NCBI GenBank assembly: GCA_033980235.1
Contig: CM067070.1
Coordinates: 6,105,544-6,169,543 of the forward strand
Source: Diadema setosum
Taxonomy: Eukaryota; Echinodermata; Echinoidea; Diadematoida; Diadematidae
Length of the DNA: 64,000 nt
Reading direction: 5' to 3'
In this document: piece after piece, positions 25,901-40,100 of the stretch
Layout: each line of letters opens with the position of its first letter
Position numbering within the stretch: position 1 is the stretch's first letter
Made by a program: the position numbers and the translations under genes
The notes under the pieces: model-generated
What the model was told of the DNA's origin: nothing
Seen by the model: the letters and a program-made list of their open reading frames with translations, nothing else
Databases searched by the model: none

Positions 25901-28900
25901 CATTTATGAAAATAATACTTGTACTATTAAAATTGATAGAGAAAATAATAAAGATAACACTATAGGCCCTACATAAACTGTATTTAAATACTTTAGATAA
26001 GTAGATTTTACAATGCAGTGTTGTTTATCAAAATACTGAAAGAATGATAATATACAAAGAGATGAACAAGATCTTATGTTGCAGCAATTGATGTATAAAT
26101 TCCGCTCCCCCCCCCCCCCCCACATTACAGATGTGCATTGATTTCAAGATCACAGCCAATATTTTTGCATGTTGTCAAGTTCAGGATTAGCAACCGACTC
26201 ACAAAATCTGCAAAAATAAAAACCCCACAAAATAATGTGGTGCATCGAGTACAAATGTAGCTTGCGAACAATTTTTGGTTTTTGTTTACAGTTTGTTTGG
26301 TTTAATATTGGCCGCATTCGATGAAAGCTTTCAAAAGTGTTAAAGAATCACATGTACGCTAACCTCTGAGATGTTGGCGGCGATGCGTTTTCCGGCGAGT
26401 CGAGGTCCAGCGGCCTGTGGAGAACCGGTGGAGTCTCATCGTCCTGGTCGGTCGCTGCTGTAGCGCCCTCTGGAGTCGACTCACCTCCAGCCTTCCCGTG
26501 GATGTCCTTGACCCTGGCATAGCCGTGCTCTTTCTCAGGCTGGAGGTGAATAAAAACAAACAAACACACAATGTTAATACTATTACTACTTCAAATTTCT
26601 TTTAACCCATCGAGGACGGGTCCTAAAGTATACTTGGGCAAGCATCTATGGGTAGCAAAATCAAACCATCCTCAACGGGTTAATAGTAATGAAAACAACT
26701 GGATAATGGTCTACAGAACCCCATCCTGCTCCATGTGCAATCTCACATTTTATACACACAAAGTGACAGTGAGAGAGAGCTTCTGATGCAGAATTAAGGT
26801 TTCCATACAACTTTTAGGGAGTTTTGCACAGATGATAAAAGCAAAGCTGTTTTGATAATGGGGTTAGAAACAAGTGTCTGCAACGCCAAAAAAGTGTGAT
26901 CACATAATGCGTTTGAGTGAGAAACCCATTTCTATAGAGTTGATAAACATGGTCACTTTGAAACGTGTTTATAGCTCAGACCTGCCCACGCTAAACACAC
27001 TGCCAATTATACATCTCTGCTCCTCGGGTAAAACTGCGCAATGGAGCAGCGCAGCGTGACAAAGCTTCCCATTTGTACTCACAACAGAGTTGATAAAAGC
27101 AACAACTCGAGAAACGCGACGCGAAAGGCCTTTGCAAACGCGTTTCGACAGTGGGCATTGAAATGCGTTTCAAACATGGAAAAAGTTGGTAACCATGACC
27201 ACAGGGAGACAGTACCAGAGAAATATATAGTGATACATGAGATAAGGAGAGAGAGACAGACAGACAGACAGACAGAGAGAAAGGGAGATAAAAATGCTGG
27301 GAATTACGGTGGGTAGAGGGTGACAAGACATTTGCTCCTGCGACAGTTGCTCCGGTCTTTATTTTCTCCAAGGACTTAGGGATAGGGTTAGGGTTGTGGT
27401 ATAGGTTAAGGTTTACCATGATTTGAGGATTAGGATTAGGGTTACACTTATATGCTAGTGGATAGTACTTCTGTTTGGCTAAGCATGCAAAAATTTCATT
27501 GGAGCAATTTTTGTCACAGGGCAAATGTCATGGAACCAGGTATACGTAGACAGAAAAAGAAAATCATCTGGGTTGGACTCTTGTAGTTGTACAATAAAGG
27601 ACTTATGCTGCTATTACACAGACATTTCAAAGGTTTCATAGAGGAGCTTGTTTGACTACAACATTCACTGAAAGAGATTATAGAGGTTCTTTCTGCAATG
27701 CACAGAAAATAACATTTCAATTGCACTTCAAAAAATTATATTCATGTCTCAGACTCATGTTTGTTTTTCATGTATATTTTTTTTTTCTCTTTTCATTTCT
27801 TTTTTCCATGACAACCCCTCAGTTTCTGAGAGGTAATAATCCTCACTGAAGCAAATCCACAAAATTTCCTGACACAGTCTTCTGTCCAATGGCACTTGGC
27901 AATTGCTTGTGATGATATCAGGTCAATATGACCAAATTTGGAAGTGAAAAACGAAAGCACTGTTGCCAATTTCCAGTTATCTCATTTTTTTTTTTTTTTT
28001 GGTCCTTTTTCTCTCTCTTACATGCTATAACATCTTGCCTGTAGGTAGGGCTTGCATACTCAACTCATGTTGGGGTACGGCAGGGCACAAGCCTACACTA
28101 GTGTTTATAAATGACAGATTGTAATAATAAAGATATATTTACAAAGTCAAGCTTCATGTGCCATAATACACTCTGCGCTTGTCAAACAGCCCTTGTTTGC
28201 AGACCCATGATTTGCACACTGCAATGGAGCATGACCGTATTAAATTTGTATGGTATGTGTGATTCTTTTGTTTTAATGCCTGGTTTGTTTTAATTAATAG
28301 TAATGATATTAATAATCACATTTATATGGGGCTTTACACTGGAGTTTCTAAGTGCACTGGTGCTATTATACAAGAAAACTAGCAAACTCAATAATATAAT
28401 AATGCCAGACCAAAATAATAGTAATGAAAAGAAGGAGAAAAAAAAAATACCTGCGATACAGTAATACAACGTCTAATACTGTGTGCACCCTTAAAGGGAC
28501 TGTACAGTACTGGTTGAGGTGGGGATTCATGTTTTGAATATTCCTAAGTGAGATAATGAAAAGCCTCTTATGAAATATGACAGAACATGTAATTTTAAGA
28601 AGGATTCAATGTTTATTTGATGAAAATTGGTTTTCAAATGGCTGAGATATCCAAAAAAAAAGTGCTAATAATAAAAGGTGACATGCCACAACTTTATTAG
28701 GATATCTTTGTTTCACCTTGTTTTTGGATATCTCAGCCACTTCAAAACCGATTTTCATCGAATAAACTTTTGATACCCCTTAGAACTGCATGCTCTTTGA
28801 CATCTCAGAGTGGTTTCTGAATATCTCGCAGAACATTTAAAGCTAAATCCTCACCTCGACCAGAACTGTAAGCACCCTTTAATGCATGTTTACACTGTAT

Positions 28901-31465
28901 ATTAACCCATACTATGCTGTGTCCTTGCAAAAGAGCATATAAATTGCCAGATACAAAATCAAAAAATCAGTGTGAACTGCACAGTTGATGATACCTCCCA
29001 GACCTTCCATTTTAGTATTTCTAGTATATTTTTCTGTAATTTTGTTCACACTGAACCATCGTCTAGAATGATCTGAATATTCCTCTTCATTCTGTCAGAT
29101 GAGAAAGGGGGTTCAAAGGGAATGATTGAAAGGCCCATACAAAACTCACAGACTGCATATGAATATGTGCATACCTTTGCCACATTCAATGAGCCATGTA
29201 TAGTATGTTCATAAAATGATAACAATAAATAATGCATGCATGACACTGGATGCATGAATGCATCATCTGTTGTTCACAACACACCATCACCTTCTAATCT
29301 TAGCAGGTTAACAATGGAAGGAATGTTGAGAAATCTTCCTCAATCCCCTCCATTTTCAACATTTTCAACTTTATGCAGTATAGCATGATTATTGTATTTA
29401 ATATATGAAGGGGTCGGTGCAATATAGTGCTAACCCACACAATAGTGATTTTGAGATAATCGCTGTTGAATGTTTGGAAAGTCCATACATTGTACATTAA
29501 TGAAACATGAATGCATGCATTTTTTACCATCTTATTGGTTGAATTCAAATATGATATTTTCACAGAGGTTAGAGTGAAGGGTAAGGATTTTGAAAATGCA
29601 TGTAACTCAATTTTGACAAAAGTGTGGGTTAGCACTATATTGCACCGACCCTTCATATCTTCCTCAATTTATTACGTTTCTATTTATTTTTTTTTTTTAT
29701 TTTCATCTATTTATATTTTGATGTACATGTGAATGATGTATATCCATATTGTCTTTTTCTTTCTTTGTTTGTGTTATGTTTTGTACACTGATATTCTTTA
29801 CTGAAAATTGAACAAATGAAGTGAAATGAAAGGAAATAATCGACTGGTTATCCATCATTACCATCAAAATATGTGCAATGCCTCACAGGATGGGGGGGGG
29901 GGGGATAGAATTGGTTGTACCCCTTACACTCCCAAGGCCTAACTGAGCACTGCAGCGACATACAGAGAATTATGCTTAAATAGTAAATGAAGGGTTTAGG
30001 CATCTACCAGTATGTCTGACAGATAATCTTGAAAATATATGCATATATTTCTCGGTAATTTTCTCTTCCTTCTTCTCCTCATCCTGTTCAATATTATCAC
30101 TTTCTTCTACTCCCTTTCCCTCTTCATCACTGTCTTCTTCTCCTCCTTCTTCTTTTCCCTCATTTTCTTTGTCATCATTATATATCTGCTTCTCCTTTAC
30201 ATTCTTCTCCTATTATATATCTGCTTATATATCATTATATATCTGCTTCTCCTTTACATTCTTCTCCTATTATATATCTGCTTATATATCATTATATATC
30301 TGCTTCTCCTTTATATTCTTCTCCTATTTTATATATGCTTATATATCATTATATATCTGCTTCTCCTTTATATTCTTCTCCTATTATATATCTGCTTATA
30401 TATCATTATATTTCTGCTTCTCCTTTATATTCTTCTCCTATTATATATCTGCTTATATATCATTATATATCTTTTTCTCCTTTATATTCTTCTCCTATTA
30501 TATATCTGCTTATATATCATTATATATCTGCTTCTCCTTTATATTCTTCTCCTATTATATATCTGCTTATATATCATTATATATCTGCTTCTCCTTTATA
30601 TTCTTCTCCTATTATATATCTGCTTATATATCATTTTATATCTGCTTCTCCTTTATATTCTTCTTCTACTTCTTTGATCTCTTCTGCTACTTTTTCTCTG
30701 AAAACCACAATGCACACTTCATTTGGAGTGAACAGGTCACGAATAAAATTATGTGATCAATGCTAAGAACAAACAAAACATACCTGTATACATTTTACAT
30801 AATATTGCTCGATAAAACCAACAGAGCAAATTTAATACAGTGATACTGGCAGATTTTGAGAAAACCAAAGGTCGTTTCACCAAATCCATACTAAATTCTG
30901 AAATGCCAAAAGACTCAATACGCAGGCCACCAGTATGGAATGGGTTATTGAAAATATCCAGTCCATCGTCATTTACATAGACAGCATCCTGTGGCCATCC
31001 AAATATATCATCTACGTCACCCTACTGTGAAAATATCACAAACTGTCACAGACATAAAAAAAAAAGCTTTAATCTGCTCTGATCTGTTAACCCGTTGAGG
31101 ACGATTTGATTTTGCTACGACACGCATTTCCCATAGACGCTTGCCCGAGTATACTTGGGACTCGTCCTCAACAGGTTAAAAGAAAAGGAAAAAGCCAATG
31201 GCGGTTGATGATGATGCTGTATTTATATTTTCATAAAAGGCTTGGCTTCTCACCTCACAGGATGTGTGTAAAGGGAAAGTCCCTAACTTGAATCAAAAGC
31301 AGAGTCAAGGAAAAAAAAAAGAGAGAGAGAGATACGGTATTTGCAACTCTTTCCATGGAAAACAACAACAAACACCCTCCTCGAGCCAAAAACATGTGTC
31401 ACATAGAAGCTGGAATTATAACAAAGTAAAATTGTATTTAACGCTTTCCCTAATGAAAAAAAAAC

Positions 31466-31496
<31 letters not shown>

Positions 31497-34131
31497 GTAT
31501 GTGTATATACCTGTACCAATATATTTTGTGTATGTGTGTGCGTGTGATACCTGAGATGTGTACACTTGTCTTGGGGGTGATGATATTGCAAAATCATGTT
31601 TTCGGTGTGCACATGCTCTATTCTGACTTGTTTCAAGTCCTACCATCGGTGACAAGCACCATGTGGTGGATACTCAAAGTAAGAATCAATTCTACCTACT
31701 AATGAAAGCTACACATGTGATCCATTAGCATGTGCCTGTGTGAACATGACTATTCTTATGATGTCCCATGAGAACTAAAGACAAGATTAGATACACTGAG
31801 TCAATTCTGCTCAATAATCACCCCCCCCCCCCCCAGCACACCTTGCTGTTTATTCCAAATAATCAAACACCTGTAATTCAGTCTCTGAGTAATACGTGTA
31901 GTCATGATTAAAAAACGAACAAACAAACAAACAAGCAAACAAAAACAAACAAGCAAACAAAGACAAACAAACACAGGCATACAAATTCAGGTGGTCCTCA
32001 GAAACAAAACAAACAGAACAATTTTGATGCAAGAATCAGTAATTTGCATAATTTTCATGTTGTTGTTCCACCATAAGACTATAGAAAATTATTGAATATC
32101 TGCTTGAATAAATTCTAATACTAGGTTTCAGTAACCAAATGGCACACAAGTGGAGTGCTTTGGTCGCCTACTACCACAGATGTCTGGCAAATTTATTGTT
32201 AATGAATAGAGAGATTAGTAGAGATTAGCTAATCCCCTTCATCCCTATCGTGCCTCCTTGGCCTTCTTGTTAAAGGGTGTGTACAGTTCTGGTTGAGGTG
32301 AGGATTTAGCCTTTAACATTTTGCGATATTCAGAAACCACTCTATGGGTTGTCAAAGAGCATGTAATTTTAAGCGGTATCAAAAGTTTATTTGATGAAAA
32401 TCGGTTTTGAAATGGCAGAGATATCCACAAACAAGATGAAACAAAGAGATCCTAATAAAAGGCGTGGCCTGTCGCCTTTTATTATTATCACTTTTTTTGG
32501 ACATCGCAGCCATTTGAAAACCAATTTTCATCAAATAAACGTTGAATCCTTCTTGAAATTACATGCTCTTTCATATTTCATAAGAGGTGTCTCATTATCC
32601 CACTTCGGAATGTTAAAAACATGAATCCCCTCCTCAAACAGAACTGTACAGTCCCTTTAAACTGAGACATATTGCTACACCTGAGTGGGCTACCAAAACT
32701 TGGCTAGATTAAAGAATGCTTCTACGTTTATAGAAGCTTGGCAAGTTCAGGTAAATACAAGTAAAAAGTGCCTTGCTGCATAAAGGGTAAAAATGGTGGG
32801 TAGTCTATTACTTTAAGTAGTTTATAGTGAAGAAGAGAGAGAAACATACAGATGTAAATGTATCTTATTTTTCAAAGGAGTCTTTAATTTGGGGAAGAGA
32901 GTGCAAATATTAACTGCAAAATTGAAAAAACACAAAATATCTACGACTAAAGGAACGAGCGTGGGAATTAATTCAACCACCTTTACTCACTGAATCACTA
33001 TTTTTTTCCTTCATTTCTTTTTTGTCAAAACAAAGCTTGCTTCAGCACAAACAAAACAATAATTGATGAGAAAGCGTACAATTTCAAGTGTGTCATCAGC
33101 TAATTAAGTGCTGTGTTCCTTCTAAATATTATTCTTTAGCCGCAATTTCAAAATGGGCATTGTAATCATAATTCACTCAGCAGACAAAGAGAGAGACGGG
33201 GATTAAATTTCATGTGTTCCATCTAAACATTATTCTTTCGGTAGAATTTCAAAAGCACTGATCATTCACCCTCTAGACACAGAGAGAGAAAAAATACTAG
33301 AAGAGAAAGAAAGATTCAAGAAAACATCCAGAGAAACAAAGGGCGTATACATAATTTGTAACAAGGAAGTGTACACTGTAGACTGTAGGTTGTTGAAGCT
33401 GTGATAGTGTTCATGTTGCACAAGCCCCTTGCAAACAAATCATTTCCCTACATGCTGCCACCTGCTACACACACCAGCAAAACATTTGCGATCAAGCGGG
33501 CTGTATGTACGCTTGCTGATTGGCTAAATCTTATAAAATTTGCATAACGAAGACGGTACAGTTGTAATCTCACAGTATGTCAGTGCAGTTTCTGTACAAA
33601 GGTCTCCGCTCAGATTGATTTGTTTTATTTTGTTTTTGTTGTGTGTTTTTTTTTTCATAGATTTGATAAATAACAAAGTGGAACAAATGTAGAACAATTT
33701 TGTTCTCAGAGTATTGAAACCCATTTTTTTTTTCTCTCTTTAATGATACAATGCCCTCATAGAATAGAGCAGCTGAACAAGCCCATATTAAGAATCCTTT
33801 TTCTCTACGATGCAATCACTCATTGTTTGTGTGATACACTGTATGTGGACGGCTCTGTATTAAAAACAGTCATGTGCGATTCAGTGTCGGTGGCTGCAGG
33901 AACATTTTTTTTTTTTTCATAAATAATCCATTAGGTAAATCAATCATCCTGACAAATCATTTTCTACATCATCCGTTGATCCACCCCTTTTATGAAATTT
34001 GCACCCACTTTCCACACACATATCACTGGACAGGCTAAGCATGCATGCATAACACAACACTTCCAGGATCCTAATGGTATTGTTCATTCTTTGGTATGAT
34101 TCTGTTGTTGTTGTTGTTGTGGTTGTGGTTG

Positions 34132-34162
<31 letters not shown>

Positions 34163-37100
34163 TGATGTTGTTGTTGGTGTTGTTGCGGTTGTTGTTGCTG
34201 CTGCTGCTGCTGATGCTGTTGTTGTTGTTGCTGTGGTTGTGGTTGTTGTTGTCTTTTATTTGTACCAAATAACAATAAAGATTGGGATTTTGATGGACAT
34301 TTTAGCCAGTTGCTACTAATACTTAACAAATATTTCCAGGTTTTTGTTGTACCTCTACCATCATGACGTAATCTAATCCAACTTATTTTCCCAAATGCAT
34401 ACAATAGTCTCATACAAGCCATCCTCACAATATTTCCACAGGATGACGAGGGAATTAGAATGGTTTTGTGAGAGTACATCTCGGACACCAACAAAAAAGA
34501 CTGAAAGCTAGGCTATGTTTGCATTTATCAAACAAAGCTCCGCGCCGTGAAAATGGGGCTTCATATTGACTTTGTAATGGGAGCCGCACTACCGGGGCAA
34601 TTTTCTCACGGAACCATTAGAAGTAAAATGTCGACACGGCTCCTCACCGCATTATGACAAGCCTATTAATATAGCAACGTTGTCCCAGGGAGTGACTTGC
34701 ATGCACAGTGGCTAATTTGGGAAAGACACAGGTACAATGTATACATGCCAAATACACCTGCTGCAAACTGTGTTGGCCTAGTAGTCATCCCAGCTGCTGT
34801 ATGAGTGCCTATTTTTGCACCCACGCAATCTCTATGTCACTACAGCCAAAGACATAGAAATTAATGCCCACAGACTCGTCTTATTATGCAACCACCACTG
34901 TACCCATTTTCAAAATCTCTGCTGTTCATGAAGTCCAAAGAGTGTGAAGTTGATATCCTTAAAACTAGGAGTTCAGTGAATAGCATGCCTCCGTGGTATT
35001 AAGATTTGACTATCTTGTAATGTCTGTATTTGAATCAGTTTAGTTTTCAATCAATTGACTTGAATTTGGCATGTAAACATATTGATATGCATACATTATA
35101 CAGTGCTCAGCATTTACCGCAAGCTTAACAATTTCATAAAATCATTCGATTCATCTACTAGATATTATATATTTAACTGTGAATTTATGCCAGATTTTAT
35201 TTTTGTTCTTTTGGGGGATTTTGTCTAGTAATGAATGCCTGTAGCAGATGCACTTGCATGCAGTTTTCTCTTTTGGTCAATAAAATTGATATCTTTAAAA
35301 ACATTTTACAGTCGTAGGTCCTGCAATTCTATTTTCACCTTGGTACATGACAGCAAAGAAAAACTGCACTTTGGGTCATCATGCATTTGTCATGTATATG
35401 ATATACAATAATGTAACATAGTGCTTTCAAGATAATATGTGACCCGCTACAACAAAGGATCGGAAAGTCGGGGGAGGACAATTTTCTGAAAATGACATGA
35501 CATTATTCCTTTATTCTTCCACTTTAATTTCATATATAACATGACCCACAAGAATACTCGGTTGCAGAGACACATTGCATCGGTGATCTTATTAGCGCAT
35601 GTCGAGTGGTTTAACTCTTTATGTGCCATGGTGGAAACCCCCTGTGTGCCACATTATTCTGAAACACAATGTTGTCATTCTTTGAGAAAGCATTTTATCT
35701 TTCAAATTCATGTCACTTCTATAGATTTTTGTTACGCTGGACATTATAGTGAATAAAATTAAGAGAAAATGACAAGGTTTGCTTTGATGTGAATTGTATG
35801 ACATATCTATGATTGTTTTTCTTTTAGATGACTAGCATCTAAATTATTGTAAAGGCATGTTCATTCAAGCTTAGCGCCAGCAGTCTACATGCGACAAATC
35901 AGCAACCAGGATGCCACGCACTGACCAATAAGATCACTCCCTCATTGCTAGGGGTGGAGTCTAGCTGCGGCGCTATTAAAATTCAAATCTTCGGACTCGT
36001 TTCTGCTCTGTTGAAAGTCAAAAAATCATGGCCCAGAAAAACACTTATTTCTTGCTTTTCCTTTGATCATTTAGCTTCAAAATTTTGACAGATGATAAGA
36101 CGATACATTAGACTACAAAATTGTGCCAAAAACAGAAATCGGTTTGTTTTGACCAATTTTGATGATCTGACTTCAAACTTGATTTTCTCGGATCAGCCAT
36201 CAGCGACATACATCGTACTCCTTTTGTTGTGGCAGGTCACGTATACTCTATATAAACTAGAGAAAGAGGAAAAAAACAGGCATTATACAATCTGTATGGT
36301 TACATACAATGATTTGTATAATTGTTCACCTTTTTGTCCTTGACAACAGCGTAAGCATGGTTGCTGCTGTTGCTGCTGGCCTGGATGTCTTTCACAGCCG
36401 CATACGATCCGTCGAAGTCAGACTCGTCCATCCCTTCATCGGCATTGCCCGTCTTCCCAGCTGCGTCTGTACCACCTGACAGACGATTGGCCTCTGGGTT
36501 GGGGGTATACAATGTGACACAAAAGATGGGATATTTGATGTACAATAATATACAAATAATGAATGTTTATGAGTGCAATGGAGAGAATATTTCATGAGGT
36601 AAAAGATGAAATGACCTATCGTATTCAACGAAGCGCAGCCGAGTTGAATGGATTAAACATTTCATCTTTTACTGAATGAAATATTCTGTCCATTGCACGA
36701 ATGAAAAACATTTATTATTTGTTTTATATAAAGCCTAAAACAGATCCTTGTCATTTGATGGTTTATTAATTTAGAAACAAGAGAGAATGGTCGCGAGAGT
36801 GCTCACTGAGCGCTTTAAGTTAGTGCGCTGTCGCATACACACACTGCAAATGCAAGCGCATTTGACACGCGCAGTGTGCCGAGCTCTCAGCGAGCGTGCA
36901 ATGGAGCAAATCGTATGGATCCAAAATTGCACGGTAAATGGAGTCACAACTGCACGGACGATGACGTCATAGTGAAATCGGCCAAATGATCAATGTCAAA
37001 CAACCAATCAAATGACAAGGATTTCTTCAGGCGCTATATAATCACCAATATTACAGACAATGTAAGAAAATCGACCATCAGATGACAAGCTCCATTTTGT

Positions 37101-40100
37101 TGCATCATGCATACATTCTGGGAAATTGCAGGGGAAATGACTTCAGCAATAAGGAACACTTTAGCTTCCTAGTTGTAGATTATAGAAACCACCTCTATGA
37201 TAACGAAAACTCTGACAATTCATTACTTCGAACTCTGTTCAAGTGATGATATGTTTTCCCATGAAGTTTTGGTCTTGTCATAAATCATGCAAAATATTAC
37301 ACTTCTCTGTAACTACGTGTATAGAGAAGGATCTGTTAATGCAGAACTTATTGACATTTTAGTTTCATTGGCAACCACAAAATGCACATTAGCATGTTGG
37401 ATCATTATGACAAGCACTGCATTTATAGATCATGACTGCTTCCATATTCCCATTCTATACAAGGCCACCAACCAGAGCTGCCAAAGAACAGTTAGGAAGT
37501 GTGTGCTATATTGTAAAACGAGGAATGTTCGCATGCATTTTAATTTCAGGAATTTTGCGAAAGCCAAGTTTTGCGAAATTAAAATCTTGTCTCCACTATA
37601 TGTTTGAACGTTAGAGGCAACTCGCAAAAATTTCGAGCTGCGAATAAGGCCGTTGGCTCCCATTCGCAAAAACATCATGCTGCAAAAAATATTGTGTTTT
37701 ACAGTATTAAACGTTAGCAAGCGATCTGCAAGACAATTCTCAAACCAGATTCTGGAATAACATTTCTTCACAAAAAAACACATTTTATTTTCTGTCAGCA
37801 TGCAAGGTAAAGTTATACATTATATCTACTGTACGAGCTGAAATTTTTGCGGTAGTTTTATTTTCGCGAATTTCGCGAATCGCCTTTGAACCGCGGAAAT
37901 AACAACACGGGAAAAAAAACAACGTGCTAACAGATAAGCACAGTTAGACCTCGCAACCGCGAAATTAACAACACGTCAAAATGTTCTCCTAGTAGCAATT
38001 CGCGAAAATATCTGTACGCCAAAATTTCAGCTCGTACAGTATGTGTTACATAAAAAACTAGATATATCGCTACGGCTACTGATATGCCTCCGCCATAATG
38101 CATGGTTCTCCTAATAGGTCTATAGTACAATGTCTTGACAATGTGTGATGACAGATTCACACAATTGGCAAAATATTAAAATGACAGGTTTGACACAAAT
38201 GTGCTAAATGTTCACTTTCCTAGAACTAGGTTCAATTGGATGAATGATTAAAATGTCAGAGTGCAGGTATTGGGGAACTGATGATTTTTACTTGACTTTT
38301 GACCCTTTTATAAGTCTATGCATTGAGTAATTTTCAAGGTATTGAGAAAAGTATAATTTCAGTATCAAATGGGAAAATAGCATTATCTAAACCTTGCCTT
38401 TGACCTTTGACCTCACAGTTCCAAACAGAATCACTGTTAGGTTGAACATGCATAAATATGTAAGTTTCATGATGATACCTTGAGTTACTTTCGAGATATG
38501 AATGAAAAAGTGCAATTTAGCACTTTCACTTGACCTTTATACCTTATGACCTTTGACCTTTTGGCAAGAAACTTCCCCCAAAATATATATTGGGTAATAC
38601 ATGCCATACATCAAGTTTTAAAAAAAAAAAAAACCTTCAGGCATATTGCATTTTAAGGAAAGTAGTGATATTTTGAGGAGTTGACCTTGACCTTTGACCC
38701 CCTGACCTTTGACCCATGACCCCCAACTTCCCTAGATAATCACTGCCCATCGATACAAGCATATATACTAAGTTCCATCAAGATACCTTGAACCATTTGT
38801 GAGATATGGAGACAAACATGAAATTTCAATTTTTTTTTTCACAAAATAACCTGTGACCTTTGACCTTTGACCCTGTGACCCTAAAATCCACACAAAGTAT
38901 TATCCCCCAAGGATATACCCTCATACCAAGTTTGATGTAAAACCACCACACAGTTCTTGAGATATCGACAAAAACAAAACGGGACGGACGAACGACCCGA
39001 AAACATAATGCCTCCGGCCACTTCGTTGCGGAGGCATAAAAAGTCAAACTGAAAGAGGAGGGGGATTGGTCAAGATAAGAGGTGAGTAAACCGTATGACG
39101 GTGATAAGATAGGAAGTGATAAAGTATGATGATGAAAGAAATGTCTGACTGACCGTAAAAATTATACGATAGTAGGAAAGAGTAATTTCAGTTATGTGGA
39201 ATGAGACATACAAATTCACTGCATGATGAAAGGAATGTCTGACTGACCATAAAAATTATACAATAGTAGGACAGAGTAATTTCAGTTATGTGGAATGAGA
39301 TACAAATTCAATGTATCACTGATGACAAATTTACCGTATGATGAAAGGAATGTCTGACTGACCGTAAAAATTATAGCTTTATTTTTTTATTTATAGGCAA
39401 AACATTATTTTTGCATAAATTAGCATAAATTAATCAATACAAAATACATATTTTAAAATCTAACTACATTTGTATACAGTCTTGTAGATTACATTGGCCT
39501 CTACCTTAGTGTAAATTTTTGCGAGGATCGCGCGATCCATGACCGAGATCTGAAGGGGGGCTTTACATCCCCCCCGGTGGTTTCAAGTCCCTCAAAAAAC
39601 CCAGTGGGATTAGGGTTAAAGGATCCAATACCCCGAAAGTTACTATGCTCTAATGTTTGAGCACTGTTGAACAACAATTCCAAATTCAACTTTAACAGCA
39701 TCGCTATGATCTGTGACCCATTAAACTGAGCTAAAAAGGCCATTTACAATAAAATGTAGTTCCAAAAGTGACAATTTCTTCTTTTGTAATGAATGGGTAA
39801 GCACACAAGCAGGTGCCTTTTTTCTCTATTTAAAAAATTCTCTCATGGGTCGTAGAATCAGTGGAGCTGTCTGGCAGGACTGGAAAACTGTAGCAAATGT
39901 TATTCTTTGGGTTTTGGTTCCCTTTAAAATATTCAGGCAACCTCCTGCAAACTCAGAAGGACTCTGCACTGATGCATGATCTACAAAACACTAACAGCAA
40001 AGGACCATACCTTTCACTCTGGCATAGTTATCATCACCACCGTCACCAGAGCCTGCTGCAGCCCCGCCCGCAGCTCCACTGGTGGCTCCCATGGCAACCG

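Larger units (their letters stand above)
22483..26363 (-). other. Intron, 3.9 kb, with families G, C and I
   Basis: Starts at GTTAGC and ends at TCCTTGAAG. It contains G1 (23767-24210), C1 (24360-24601), I1 (24954-25670) and C-runs near 25841 and 26107. A fragment resembling the family C end lies near 26190-26245. No exon-like frame with matching splice sites was seen between them. Confidence 0.75.
26540..36329 (-). other. Intron, 9.8 kb, repeat-dense
   Basis: Starts GTGAAC, ends CACCTCCAG. It holds B3, H1, a telomere-like GGGTTA stretch, T2, A3, foldback L, the 57-bp minisatellite, B4, A4 and the GTT/GCT tract, all listed separately. Long open frames inside it are minisatellite or trinucleotide artefacts. 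No additional phase-compatible exon was recognised, but small alternative exons cannot be excluded. Confidence 0.7.
36494..40010 (-). other. Intron, 3.5 kb, almost entirely repeats
   Basis: Starts GTATGG, ends CAACCCAG. In ascending coordinates it holds foldback M, a further inverted repeat, the 37509-37706 palindrome, D1, E1, a ~100-bp tandem repeat and an I fragment. Very little sequence is left unassigned. Confidence 0.75.

Noticed and set aside
30039..30766. Long hydrophobic open frames (up to 212 residues)
   Set aside because: Produced by the 57-bp minisatellite, open in three frames, with no splice or start context.
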